In this document: positions 8,103-15,739 of the stretch, one piece after another
Numbering within the stretch: position 1 is the first letter of the stretch
Layout of the letters: each line of letters opens with the position of its first letter
Source: an uncultured Akkermansia sp.
Lineage (GTDB): Bacteria; Verrucomicrobiota; Verrucomicrobiia; Verrucomicrobiales; Akkermansiaceae
NCBI GenBank assembly: GCA_947624205.1
Contig: CANQJI010000010.1
Location: 1 to 46,319, forward strand
Direction: 5' to 3'
DNA: 46,319 nucleotides
Made by a program: the position numbers and the translations under genes
The notes under the pieces: generated by a model
Databases searched by the model: none
What the model saw: only the letters and a program-made list of their open reading frames with translations
What the model was told of the DNA's origin: nothing

Positions 8103-9065
8103 TTAGCGAATCCGTCCGGCGGCGCCCATAGAGTCCAACCAATCTTCCCACGAATCAGCGTCATCCTCAATGCTCTGAGCTTCGGACGCCATAGATCGTG
8201 CATTCCTCATACGTGTCGATGGACTCGCTACCAGGGATCTCTCCACCGGGCTCATCAAGGCATAGTTGCTGTTTTGTGCACTGCTGTAGAGTCGGTTTGC
8301 ATCGTCCATCTTCGATTGCGCTTCGGAGTGCATCTGCCTTATGCAGCGCCGGGCAAGGCTCGACTCATCTACCGTTATATATCCGCGCTGATCTGCGCGC
8401 GCCTTAATCTCTGCTAGGTAAGCGGCGGGAGAGGGTGTCGAATCCGACGAACCGGCGGAAGACGAAGAGGAGGAAGACGAGGAAGAGCTTGATGACCCTG
8501 AAAGCAAACCTATTCCAACAACACCCACTGTCATCAGAGAATTCTCCACACAGGTGATAGGGAGATCCACGCAGAGCCAATCAAAGATACCGGCTGTGTA
8601 CCACCAGGCTGCCGCCCCGGAGCTGTACTTGTAGTCCACGGATGAGGCACCCCCTGGGAATACAATCGGGAGTTTGGTGGTGGCAGTCGTGGTAATGATG
8701 CTCTTGTCCACCTTTGTCATCGAAGAAGGGGTGGAGGGGGACTTCCTCTGGCCAGTGAGATACATGGCAAAGTCCGCCGGTATCTCAAACACATCTTTGC
8801 CACCCGTCGCGCGCACCTCTACCGTCCGTTTATCCTTTTCGCCGGCAGTGTATTGAGTCTTGATCGGCTTGCCCACACGGTAACGAGGCAGCTCCACGTA
8901 ATACTTGCTGCCATCCGTATACACGTACTGCCCCGGCGTCGCATCCTCCGATTTAGCCTGCGCTTTGTACCCCGCTTTGCCAAACAAATGTCCGGCAGAA
9001 TTAAAGTAGCAGCTGCTTAAGCCCAACAACGCAACAACTGCCAGTGGTATGATGTATTTATTCAT
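8103..9065 (-). CDS. lipoprotein with poly-Ser linker and 'AGRIR' domain
   Basis: A 320-aa protein with start at ATG 9065 (MNKYIIPLAVV). The signal has lipobox LSSC at residues ~16-19. The next ~180 residues are a beta-rich domain of unknown family (YVYTDGSKYYVELPRYRVG). A hydrophobic patch (about 180-195) leads into a Ser-only linker of 13 residues, coded by mixed Ser codons and so not a simple slippage tract. The last ~100 residues are the domain shared with the 169-aa lipoprotein (ADQRGYITV ... AGRIR). A mucin-like flexible linker between two periplasmic domains is inferred. It is co-oriented with the motor genes. Confidence 0.65.
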   Translation of the reverse strand: MNKYIIPLAVVALLGLSSCYFNSAGHLFGKAGYKAQAKSEDATPGQYVYTDGSKYYVELPRYRVGKPIKTQYTAGEKDKRTVEVRATGGKDVFEIPADFAMYLTGQRKSPSTPSSMTKVDKSIITTTATTKLPIVFPGGASSVDYKYSSGAAAWWYTAGIFDWLCVDLPITCVENSLMTVGVVGIGLLSGSSSSSSSSSSSSSAGSSDSTPSPAAYLAEIKARADQRGYITVDESSLARRCIRQMHSEAQSKMDDANRLYSSAQNSNYALMSPVERSLVASPSTRMRNARSMASEAQSIEDDADSWEDWLDSMGAAGRIR

Positions 9066-9162
9066 GTTTGATCGCATACTCTTTAAGTTAAAAGTCAAGA
9101 AATTAACCTGGATGACGTGTATATATCGTACTGAGTGGATTGCTCCCAACCGCTCTGATCTT

Positions 9163-10467
9163 TTACATGCCTTGTTTCTTCATTTTCTCAAGAATCTCCC
9201 GTGCCTCTCTATGTCCCTGATCAGCAGCTTTTCGGAGCCACTCCAAGGCCACATTTGGATTCTTCTTCACTCCTTTACCCATAAGATAACAAACCGCGAG
9301 ATAGTATTGCGCATTCTTGTTATTTTTCTTCACGGCCTCGCGCCACCATTTCACGGCCATACCATAATCCACTTTCACTCCATCACCATTAAAATAGGCA
9401 CAACCGAGTGAGGCTTGCGCATCTACATTCCCTTGCCCTGCGGCTTTGCTCCACCACTTTACTGCTTCTGCCTCATCTTTTTTACTCACCCCCTCGCCAC
9501 TATCATAGCACAGTCCAAGACAGTACTGCGACTCGGCATCCCCTTTTTCTGCCGCCATACGCCACCATTTTACCGCCTCCTTCATATTCCTGGCTACTCC
9601 CACCCCCCGAGAATAACACTGACCCAGGAATATCTGGGCACCCAAATAGTCCTTCTCTGCAGCTTCACGCATCAAGCGCAGCACCTCACCCATCTTTTCA
9701 TCGACCTCATCGCTTTCAAAATAGCACATTGCTAACTTATATTGTGCCAGCACATGCCCTTGGTCCGCAGCTTTGCGCAACAACTTAATAGCTTCCTTCA
9801 TATCCTTCTTCACGATATCCCCATAACCCTGTCCATAAAACGCACTCAGAGCATACTGAGCCTCCGCATTCCCATGCTTCGCAGCCTTGCTGAGCAAGTC
9901 AATAAACTTGTGCTCGTCCTTCCCCACACCATAGCCATTCGCGTACCATGTACTCATCATAAATTCCGCTTCAGGTTCCTCCTGTTCCACTGCCTTGCGC
10001 ATCCATTGCACAGCCTCCTTCGCATTCTTTTTCACACCAACCCCGTTCTCATAGCAAAGGGCCACAAGATATTGCGAATACGAACATCCTGCCTCCGCTG
10101 CTTTCATTAGCCATTCTAATCCTATTTTGGTATCCCGTTTCACTCCCCTCCCCATAAAATAACAAACCCCAACGTGCTCCATGGCGGGAGCATAACCTTG
10201 CCTGGCTGCTTTCTCAAACCACTTTGCCGCTTCCGCCATATTCTCCTCCACCACTTCTCCCTCAAGATAACACATACCTAAATTATCCTGTGCCCGCGCA
10301 TTACCCTGCTCTGCCGCCTTAAGGTACCATTTGAACGCCTCCGCCTTATTGTTGGTATCCGGTTCAGCTGTTGCGATACTACCTGCTACCGCGCCAATAA
10401 AAGAGACGCAAAGCACCACAGTACCCACAAAATGCCGTATATTATCGCTATGTTGTTGTGTTTTCAT
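9163..10467 (-). CDS. secreted Sel1-repeat protein (about 10 repeats)
   Basis: A 434-aa protein. A Sec signal of about 34 residues (IRHFVGTVVLCVSFIGAVAG) is nearly the same as in two neighbouring Sel1 genes. After AEP come about ten 36-residue Sel1 repeats of the form AxAQxxLGxCYxxGxGVxKDxxEAVKWxRKAAEQG, then a short basic tail (MKKQGM). Sel1 repeats are TPR-like helical pairs that bind proteins, so this is probably a periplasmic scaffold. Its repeats are more divergent from one another than those of the 683-aa neighbour, so it looks the oldest of the three. The 5' leader is homologous to those of the other two genes. Confidence 0.8.
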   Translation of the reverse strand: MKTQQHSDNIRHFVGTVVLCVSFIGAVAGSIATAEPDTNNKAEAFKWYLKAAEQGNARAQDNLGMCYLEGEVVEENMAEAAKWFEKAARQGYAPAMEHVGVCYFMGRGVKRDTKIGLEWLMKAAEAGCSYSQYLVALCYENGVGVKKNAKEAVQWMRKAVEQEEPEAEFMMSTWYANGYGVGKDEHKFIDLLSKAAKHGNAEAQYALSAFYGQGYGDIVKKDMKEAIKLLRKAADQGHVLAQYKLAMCYFESDEVDEKMGEVLRLMREAAEKDYLGAQIFLGQCYSRGVGVARNMKEAVKWWRMAAEKGDAESQYCLGLCYDSGEGVSKKDEAEAVKWWSKAAGQGNVDAQASLGCAYFNGDGVKVDYGMAVKWWREAVKKNNKNAQYYLAVCYLMGKGVKKNPNVALEWLRKAADQGHREAREILEKMKKQGM

Positions 10468-10620
10468 TTGCTTTGTATATGGTTGGATTTTTGTATTTTA
10501 AATTGTAGAAACACCGTTTGTTTTCTACAGTTAGGAAAATTTCTTCATTGTCTTGTGTTGTTATCAGATGTCACTTGATTCTTTCCCAAACTTCCCGAGC
10601 CTTTTCCTTCCCGTACCGAC

Positions 10621-12672
10621 TTACAGCCGCTGCAACGCCTTCTTGGCATCTTCATACCCCTGATCGGCGGCTTTCTGATAGTATCTTCTTGCCTCCGCGT
10701 AGTCCTTGCTCACTCCATAGCCGTAGTAGTAGCACCTGCCGAGGTTATACTGCGCCGCCGCATACCCCTGCTCCGCTACCAAGCGGTACAGCCTCACCGC
10801 CGCCGCCATGTCCTTGCTCACTCCATTGCCGTACTCATAGCACACGCCAAGATTATTCTGCGCCGCCGCCTCCCCCTGCTCCGCTGCCAAGCGGTACAGC
10901 CTCACCGCCGCCGCCATGTCCTTGCTCACTCCCTTGCCGTACTCATAGCACACGCCAAGATTATTCTGCGCCTGCGCATCCCCCTGCTCCGCTGCCAAGC
11001 GGTACAGCCTCACCGCCTCCGCGTAGTCCTTGCTCACTCCATAGCCGTTGTCATAGCACACGCCGAGGTTATACTGCGCCTGCGCATCCCCCTGCTCCGC
11101 TGCCTTCTGCCACCACTTTACTGCCTCTATCATATCCTTGCTCACTCCATTGCCGCTATAATAGCACATGCCTAAGCATTTCTGCGCTTGCGCATACCCC
11201 TGCTCCGCTGCCAAGCGGTACAGCCTCACCGCCTCCGCGTAGTCCTTGCTCACTCCATAGCCGTTCTCATAGCACACGCCAAGATAATACCGTGCAGAAG
11301 GAATCCGAAATCCGCTTTCGGCAGCTTTACGGAACCACTTCACAGCCTCGGCATAGTTCCTTCTAACTCCCTTACCATGAAAATAACATTCTGCAATACT
11401 GGACTGCGCTAAAGACCATCCTTGTTTTGCCGCTTTAAGGTACAACCGAGCTGCTTCTTCCATATTTTTGTTTACTCCTTCTCCGTTCTCGTACAATATA
11501 GCCAAAGTCCATATAGCACCAGTATTCCCCAATTCCGCAGCTTTGCGATACCACTTCACCGCCTCTGTTATATCCTTATCCACCCCCAAGCCAACATGAT
11601 AACAATTGCCAAGACTTTCCATTGCCTCAGCATTTCCTTGCTCCGCTGCCATACGGAACCACTTCACCGCCTCCGCGTAGTCCTTGCTCACTCCATAGCC
11701 GTTTTTATAACATACCCCAAGATAATACCGTGCAGAAGGAATCCGAAATCCGCTTTCGGCAGCTTTACGGAACCACTTCACAGCCTCGGCATAGTTCCTT
11801 CTAACTCCCTTACCATGAAAATAACATTCTGCAATACTGGACTGCGCTAAAGACCATCCTTGTTTTGCCGCTTTAAGGTACAACCGAGCTGCTTCTTCCA
11901 TATTTTTGTTTACTCCTTCTCCGTTCTCGTACAATATAGCCAAAGTCCATATAGCACCAGTATTCCCCAATTCCGCAGCTTTGCGATACCACTTCACCGC
12001 CTCTGTTATATCCTTATCCACCCCCAAGCCAACATGATAACAATTGCCAAGACTTTCCATTGCCTCAGCATTTCCTTGCTCCGCTGCCATGCGATACCAT
12101 CTCACCGCCTCCACCCTATCTTTGCTCACCCCATTGCCGTCGCAATAACAGCTGCCAAGATGATACTGAGCTTCCGCAAATCCTTGTTCCGCAGCCAAGC
12201 GATATAATCTCACGGCTATTCTTTCATTCTTCTTAATTCCCCAACCTCTCTCATAACACACCCCCAAATTACATTGCGCACTCGCATTTCCCTGGTCCGC
12301 TGACAAACGGAACCATTTCACAGCCTCAGCATAACTCTGGGGCACGCCTTTACCTGTATAATAACACCATCCAAGATTAAACTGAGAAGCCGCCATTCCC
12401 TGTTCTGCAGAAGCACGATACCATTTCACTGCCTCGGCATAATTCCTGCTGACTCCCTTACCATAGTAATAACAGTTGCCTAAATTCCCTTGAGCGATGG
12501 CATTCCCCTGCTCTGCCGCCTTACGATACCAATTGAACGCCTCTACCTTATTACCGGCATCCGGTTCAGCTATCGCTATACCACCTCCTGCCACACCAAA
12601 AAATGAGGTAAAAAGTACCGCAGTAATACCTACAAAATGCCGTATGCTGCCGCTGTGTCCTTGCGTTTTCAT
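10621..12672 (-). CDS. large secreted Sel1-repeat protein (about 18 repeats)
   Basis: A 683-aa protein with start at ATG 12672 (MKTQGHSG), chosen because it aligns with the starts of the two sister genes; a 16-codon upstream extension is unlikely. It has a Sec signal ending near GGGIAIAEP, then about 18 Sel1 repeats of 36-38 residues. Repeats ~6-9 and ~10-13 are two copies of a 146-residue block whose DNA is almost unchanged (438-bp period). The last five repeats are also near-identical to one another (SKDMAAAVRLYRLAAEQG). It probably forms a long periplasmic solenoid, and repeat number may vary between strains. Confidence 0.8.
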   Translation of the reverse strand: MKTQGHSGSIRHFVGITAVLFTSFFGVAGGGIAIAEPDAGNKVEAFNWYRKAAEQGNAIAQGNLGNCYYYGKGVSRNYAEAVKWYRASAEQGMAASQFNLGWCYYTGKGVPQSYAEAVKWFRLSADQGNASAQCNLGVCYERGWGIKKNERIAVRLYRLAAEQGFAEAQYHLGSCYCDGNGVSKDRVEAVRWYRMAAEQGNAEAMESLGNCYHVGLGVDKDITEAVKWYRKAAELGNTGAIWTLAILYENGEGVNKNMEEAARLYLKAAKQGWSLAQSSIAECYFHGKGVRRNYAEAVKWFRKAAESGFRIPSARYYLGVCYKNGYGVSKDYAEAVKWFRMAAEQGNAEAMESLGNCYHVGLGVDKDITEAVKWYRKAAELGNTGAIWTLAILYENGEGVNKNMEEAARLYLKAAKQGWSLAQSSIAECYFHGKGVRRNYAEAVKWFRKAAESGFRIPSARYYLGVCYENGYGVSKDYAEAVRLYRLAAEQGYAQAQKCLGMCYYSGNGVSKDMIEAVKWWQKAAEQGDAQAQYNLGVCYDNGYGVSKDYAEAVRLYRLAAEQGDAQAQNNLGVCYEYGKGVSKDMAAAVRLYRLAAEQGEAAAQNNLGVCYEYGNGVSKDMAAAVRLYRLVAEQGYAAAQYNLGRCYYYGYGVSKDYAEARRYYQKAADQGYEDAKKALQRL
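11281..12090 (-). repeat. 438-bp tandem duplication inside the large Sel1 gene
   Basis: Bases 11281-11652 recur at 11719-12090 without a difference that I can find. The period of 438 bp keeps the frame and equals 146 residues (four Sel1 units). This indicates a recent duplication or gene conversion. Confidence 0.8.
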
Positions 12673-12856
12673 TTGCTTTCTATATGCTTGGATTGTTTTA
12701 TTTTGAATTGCAAAAAACATTTGTCATCTACAGTTAGAAAAATTTCCTTGTTGTCGAAAAAACTCTCGGTTTAAGTTGTCTCTCAGCCATATCATACTCC
12801 GTTACAATCTCCGCCCACTGAATTTTCCGGTTTTTAATCATAACAAAATCTTGTTT

Positions 12857-13171
12857 TTAGAATCCTAGTTCCTTTAATTTTTCTTGCGCCGGCGCATTCC
12901 CCTGTTCCGCTGCCTTGCGATACCACTCCACCGCCTCCGTCATGTCCTTGCTCACTCCCCAACCATTGCAATAGCACAAGCCAAGGTTATACTGCGCCGC
13001 CGCATCCCCCTGCTCTGCTGCCTTACGATACCAATTGAACGTCTCCTCCTTTGTATCAGCATCTGGTTCAGCTATTGCAATACTACCTGCTACCGCGCCA
13101 ATAAAAGAGACGCAAAGCACCACAGCACCTACAAAATGCCGTATATTGTTGCGATCTTGTTGCGTTTTCAT
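12857..13171 (-). CDS. small secreted Sel1 protein (2 repeats)
   Basis: A 104-aa protein. The signal peptide (FVGAVVLCVSFIGAVAG) and first residues match those of the 434-aa Sel1 protein, followed by one partial and about one and a half Sel1 repeats and an ending KELGF. It lies 50 bases after the MotA-Sel1 fusion gene. It may be a shortened duplicate of the 434-aa gene produced by recombination between repeats, or a working minimal Sel1 protein. The reading frame and signal are intact, so I annotate it as a gene. Confidence 0.65.
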   Translation of the reverse strand: MKTQQDRNNIRHFVGAVVLCVSFIGAVAGSIAIAEPDADTKEETFNWYRKAAEQGDAAAQYNLGLCYCNGWGVSKDMTEAVEWYRKAAEQGNAPAQEKLKELGF

Positions 13172-13221
13172 TTGCTCTGTATATAGCTGGATTGTTGTAT
13201 TTAAATTGTAGAAAACATCTG

Positions 13222-15699
13222 TTATTTACCGCTCAAATAATCCCCCAATTTGAGCGCTGCCTCAGCATCCCCCTGCTCCGCTGCCTTACGCCACCACTTC
13301 ACTGCCTCCACCATATCCTTGCTCACTCCCTCTCCGTTGTAATAGCAATTGCCAAGGTTACACTGCGCTTCCGCATTCCCCTGCTCCGCCGCCAAGCGGT
13401 ACCACTTCACCGCCTCCGCGTAGTCCTTGCTCACTCCCCCGCCGTTGTAATAGCAATTTCCAAGGTTACACTGCGCTTCCGCATTCCCCTGCTCCGCTGC
13501 CAAGCGGTACCACTTCACCGCCTCCGTCGGGTCCTTACTTTCGCGGCCACAAAATAAATAACAAAGGCCAAGGTTATGCTGCGCCACTACATTCCCCTGC
13601 TCCGCTGCCAAGCGGTACCACTTCACCGCCTCCGCGTAGTCCTTGCTCACTCCCTCGCCGTTGTAATAGCAATTTCCAAGGTTACACTGCGCTTCCGCAT
13701 TCCCCTGCTCCGCTGCCAAGCGGTACCACTTCGCCGCCTCCTCGTAGTCCTTGCTCACTCCCTCGCCGTTGTAATAGCAATTTCCAAGGTTACACTGCGC
13801 CTCCGCATTCCCCTGTTCCGCTGCCTTGCGATACCACTCCACCGCCTCCGTCATGTCCTTGCTCACTCCTTGACCGTTCTGATAGCACACGCCAAGATTA
13901 AACTGCGCCCGCGCATTCCCCTGTTCCGCTGCCTTGCGATACCACTCCACCGCCTCCGTCATGTCCTTGCTCACTCCTTGACCGTTCTGATAGCACAAGC
14001 CAAGATTAAACTGCGCCCGCGCATTCCCCTGCTCCGCCGCCTTGCGATACCACTCCACCGCCTCCGTCATGTCCTTATTCACCCCCTTGCCGTAATAACA
14101 GTACAAACCAAGGTCATACTGAGCATCGGAGCTACCCATCTCAGCACGGAGCAAGACAATCGGATTTAATTGATAATAAACGCAATAAAATACACACGGC
14201 AAAAGAAACAGCATACCCGTCCCCAGAACAACCCACCGCCAAGCTGTACGACTCAGAGGGAGGATAATGTATTTCCTCCACCCCCTATATACTTGGGGAA
14301 CTGTCAAGGAAACGTTGCCAAGGCAAGCGGCGACCCTTTCCAGATCGACGGAAACCCCTTGCGCAAGCAGAGCGGTGGATCGCAGAGCTGTCTCCCAGTC
14401 TCCCAAATATTTCCCAGCACGCAAAGATTGATTATGAGCTTTCTTGACAACATAATCCCACGCGTTAAAAAAATCACGCAAAGACTTCCCTATTCTGACA
14501 AGAATAGAAATCTGATCCGGCTGAAACACTGCGGATCCCACGACAAGCCGCTCGCCTAAAATGGCAGCAGATTCACATTGTCGCGACACCTCTGTGCAAA
14601 GCAACTTGACATTCTGCCGACCAACGGGCTCCCCCCACATACCCAGCAAGCCTGCAACACAACGAATACGTTCCACACCTCTCCCGAATATATTCATCAC
14701 CATAGTGTAGCACTGCATCTGCAAGCAAAGAGCAGCGGCACCTGCGCCTATTTCCGATTGCTGCATCGAAAAAGCTTTCAATTGCTCCAACTGACGCTCC
14801 ATGTATTGCTGCCAATCGGTCAGAAAACCAACCGTCAGCATCTCCATATTGCAAAGCATGTCTACATGGTCCGCTAGCTTCTCCGTCATTTTAGCAATCT
14901 TTTGCGTGCTAACATCAAAGCTTTTTCCAGCCTCTTCAAACCGCCTTTTCCACACACGCTGCTTATCAACGAGCAGACGGAAGTGTTCTTCTTCCTCTAA
15001 CTCCGGAGACTTCGGCTGCACGGCGGGAATTAGATGACAAATTGTCATCTCGTCAAAACTCTTCATCACTCTTTCAAATCGCCCCATCAACGCACCTTGC
15101 CACACAACAAAAAAAACATAAATTACAATGCATATCATGCTCGGCAACAAACAACGCGCAAGTTCCTGATATCCACCCGCACTCAGAGCCGACTCTCGCA
15201 CTCCATGCACACTCCATAGCGTGCCACATATACCCAGCATCAGCATGATCGCCGTAACACCACGCAGCGTGAGATACGAGCGACGCGAGGTTTCTTTCTC
15301 ACGCGTAAGCTGCTCCAAGTCCTCCAACGGCGGCAGCATCGACCCCTCATGGCTTTCCCGTACAGCACTGCTCATCACCCGTACACGCTCTTCAATAAAC
15401 GAGCGTTCTTCGCTGGACCTCTGGAGAAGAGCATCAGCCACAACATCCATGGAGAGCTCCGCACTGCCTGCATCACCCACCCAATCCTCCACTAAAAGCC
15501 TCCGCAAATCAAATACACCTTGGCTACCCTTCCACCCTTCCATCCGACTACGCAGCTTCTCAAGCTCCTCATGCTGGCAGTAAAGCCTCCGCTCCATCAC
15601 GATCCCGGAAAACACGCCTGATAGAAACATAATCACCGCTAGGGCACAGGTAATCTGCACCTCAATCGGCATCTCTTCTATTACACTGAGCGCGTCCAT
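13222..15699 (-). CDS. MotA/ExbB-like membrane protein fused to eight Sel1 repeats
   Basis: An 825-aa protein. Membrane segments lie near residues 13-35, 144-166, 184-204 and 488-509. Segment 2 contains LMLGICGTLWSVHGV, the same family signature as in the 502-aa ZorA-like protein. Segment 3 (LLPSMICIVIYVFFVVW) lacks the Gly/Ala/Thr residues of a conducting helix. Residues ~205-485 are helical and presumably cytoplasmic. From ~520 to the end there are eight near-identical Sel1 repeats. With the N-terminus outside, as in TolQ, the fourth segment would put the Sel1 repeats in the periplasm, with the other secreted Sel1 proteins. It pairs with the OmpA/substrate-binding gene 40 bases upstream. 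It is probably a derived, non-conducting member of the family. Confidence 0.75.
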   Translation of the reverse strand: MDALSVIEEMPIEVQITCALAVIMFLSGVFSGIVMERRLYCQHEELEKLRSRMEGWKGSQGVFDLRRLLVEDWVGDAGSAELSMDVVADALLQRSSEERSFIEERVRVMSSAVRESHEGSMLPPLEDLEQLTREKETSRRSYLTLRGVTAIMLMLGICGTLWSVHGVRESALSAGGYQELARCLLPSMICIVIYVFFVVWQGALMGRFERVMKSFDEMTICHLIPAVQPKSPELEEEEHFRLLVDKQRVWKRRFEEAGKSFDVSTQKIAKMTEKLADHVDMLCNMEMLTVGFLTDWQQYMERQLEQLKAFSMQQSEIGAGAAALCLQMQCYTMVMNIFGRGVERIRCVAGLLGMWGEPVGRQNVKLLCTEVSRQCESAAILGERLVVGSAVFQPDQISILVRIGKSLRDFFNAWDYVVKKAHNQSLRAGKYLGDWETALRSTALLAQGVSVDLERVAACLGNVSLTVPQVYRGWRKYIILPLSRTAWRWVVLGTGMLFLLPCVFYCVYYQLNPIVLLRAEMGSSDAQYDLGLYCYYGKGVNKDMTEAVEWYRKAAEQGNARAQFNLGLCYQNGQGVSKDMTEAVEWYRKAAEQGNARAQFNLGVCYQNGQGVSKDMTEAVEWYRKAAEQGNAEAQCNLGNCYYNGEGVSKDYEEAAKWYRLAAEQGNAEAQCNLGNCYYNGEGVSKDYAEAVKWYRLAAEQGNVVAQHNLGLCYLFCGRESKDPTEAVKWYRLAAEQGNAEAQCNLGNCYYNGGGVSKDYAEAVKWYRLAAEQGNAEAQCNLGNCYYNGEGVSKDMVEAVKWWRKAAEQGDAEAALKLGDYLSGK
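13250..14130 (-). repeat. 108-bp Sel1-coding tandem repeats
   Basis: Eight 108-bp units encode the Sel1 part of the MotA fusion. Several share long identical runs (for example the segment coding NLGNCYYNGEGVSKDY occurs three times). They can recombine in frame. Confidence 0.75.
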
Positions 15700-15739
15700 A
15701 TCTTTACCTAACAGATCTGCTCCCTGGGTGTTCTCTTAG

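Larger units (their letters stand above)
10438..13230 (-). repeat. three homologous 5' leaders of secreted Sel1 genes
   Basis: The ~80 bases upstream of the starts at 10467, 12672 and 13171 are alignable, including AATCCA-AT-rich-AGCAAATG just before the start. The first two also share TTTCTAACTGTAGA-like bases further upstream. The genes were duplicated with their control regions. Confidence 0.6.

Noticed and set aside
8460..8500. Poly-Ser coding tract as a phase-variable simple repeat
   Set aside because: The Ser codons are mixed, so there is no mono- or trinucleotide slippage tract.
10518..12207. Long plus-strand open frames opposite the Sel1 genes (Pro/Ser/His-rich repetitive proteins)
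   Set aside because: They mirror the 108-bp Sel1 coding repeats on the other strand; the minus-strand frames have signals and a known repeat, so the plus frames are shadows.
13250..14130. Regular direct repeats that could suggest a CRISPR or satellite array
   Set aside because: The 108-bp period equals one Sel1 unit (36 codons), the frame is open throughout, and there are no short repeats with unique spacers.
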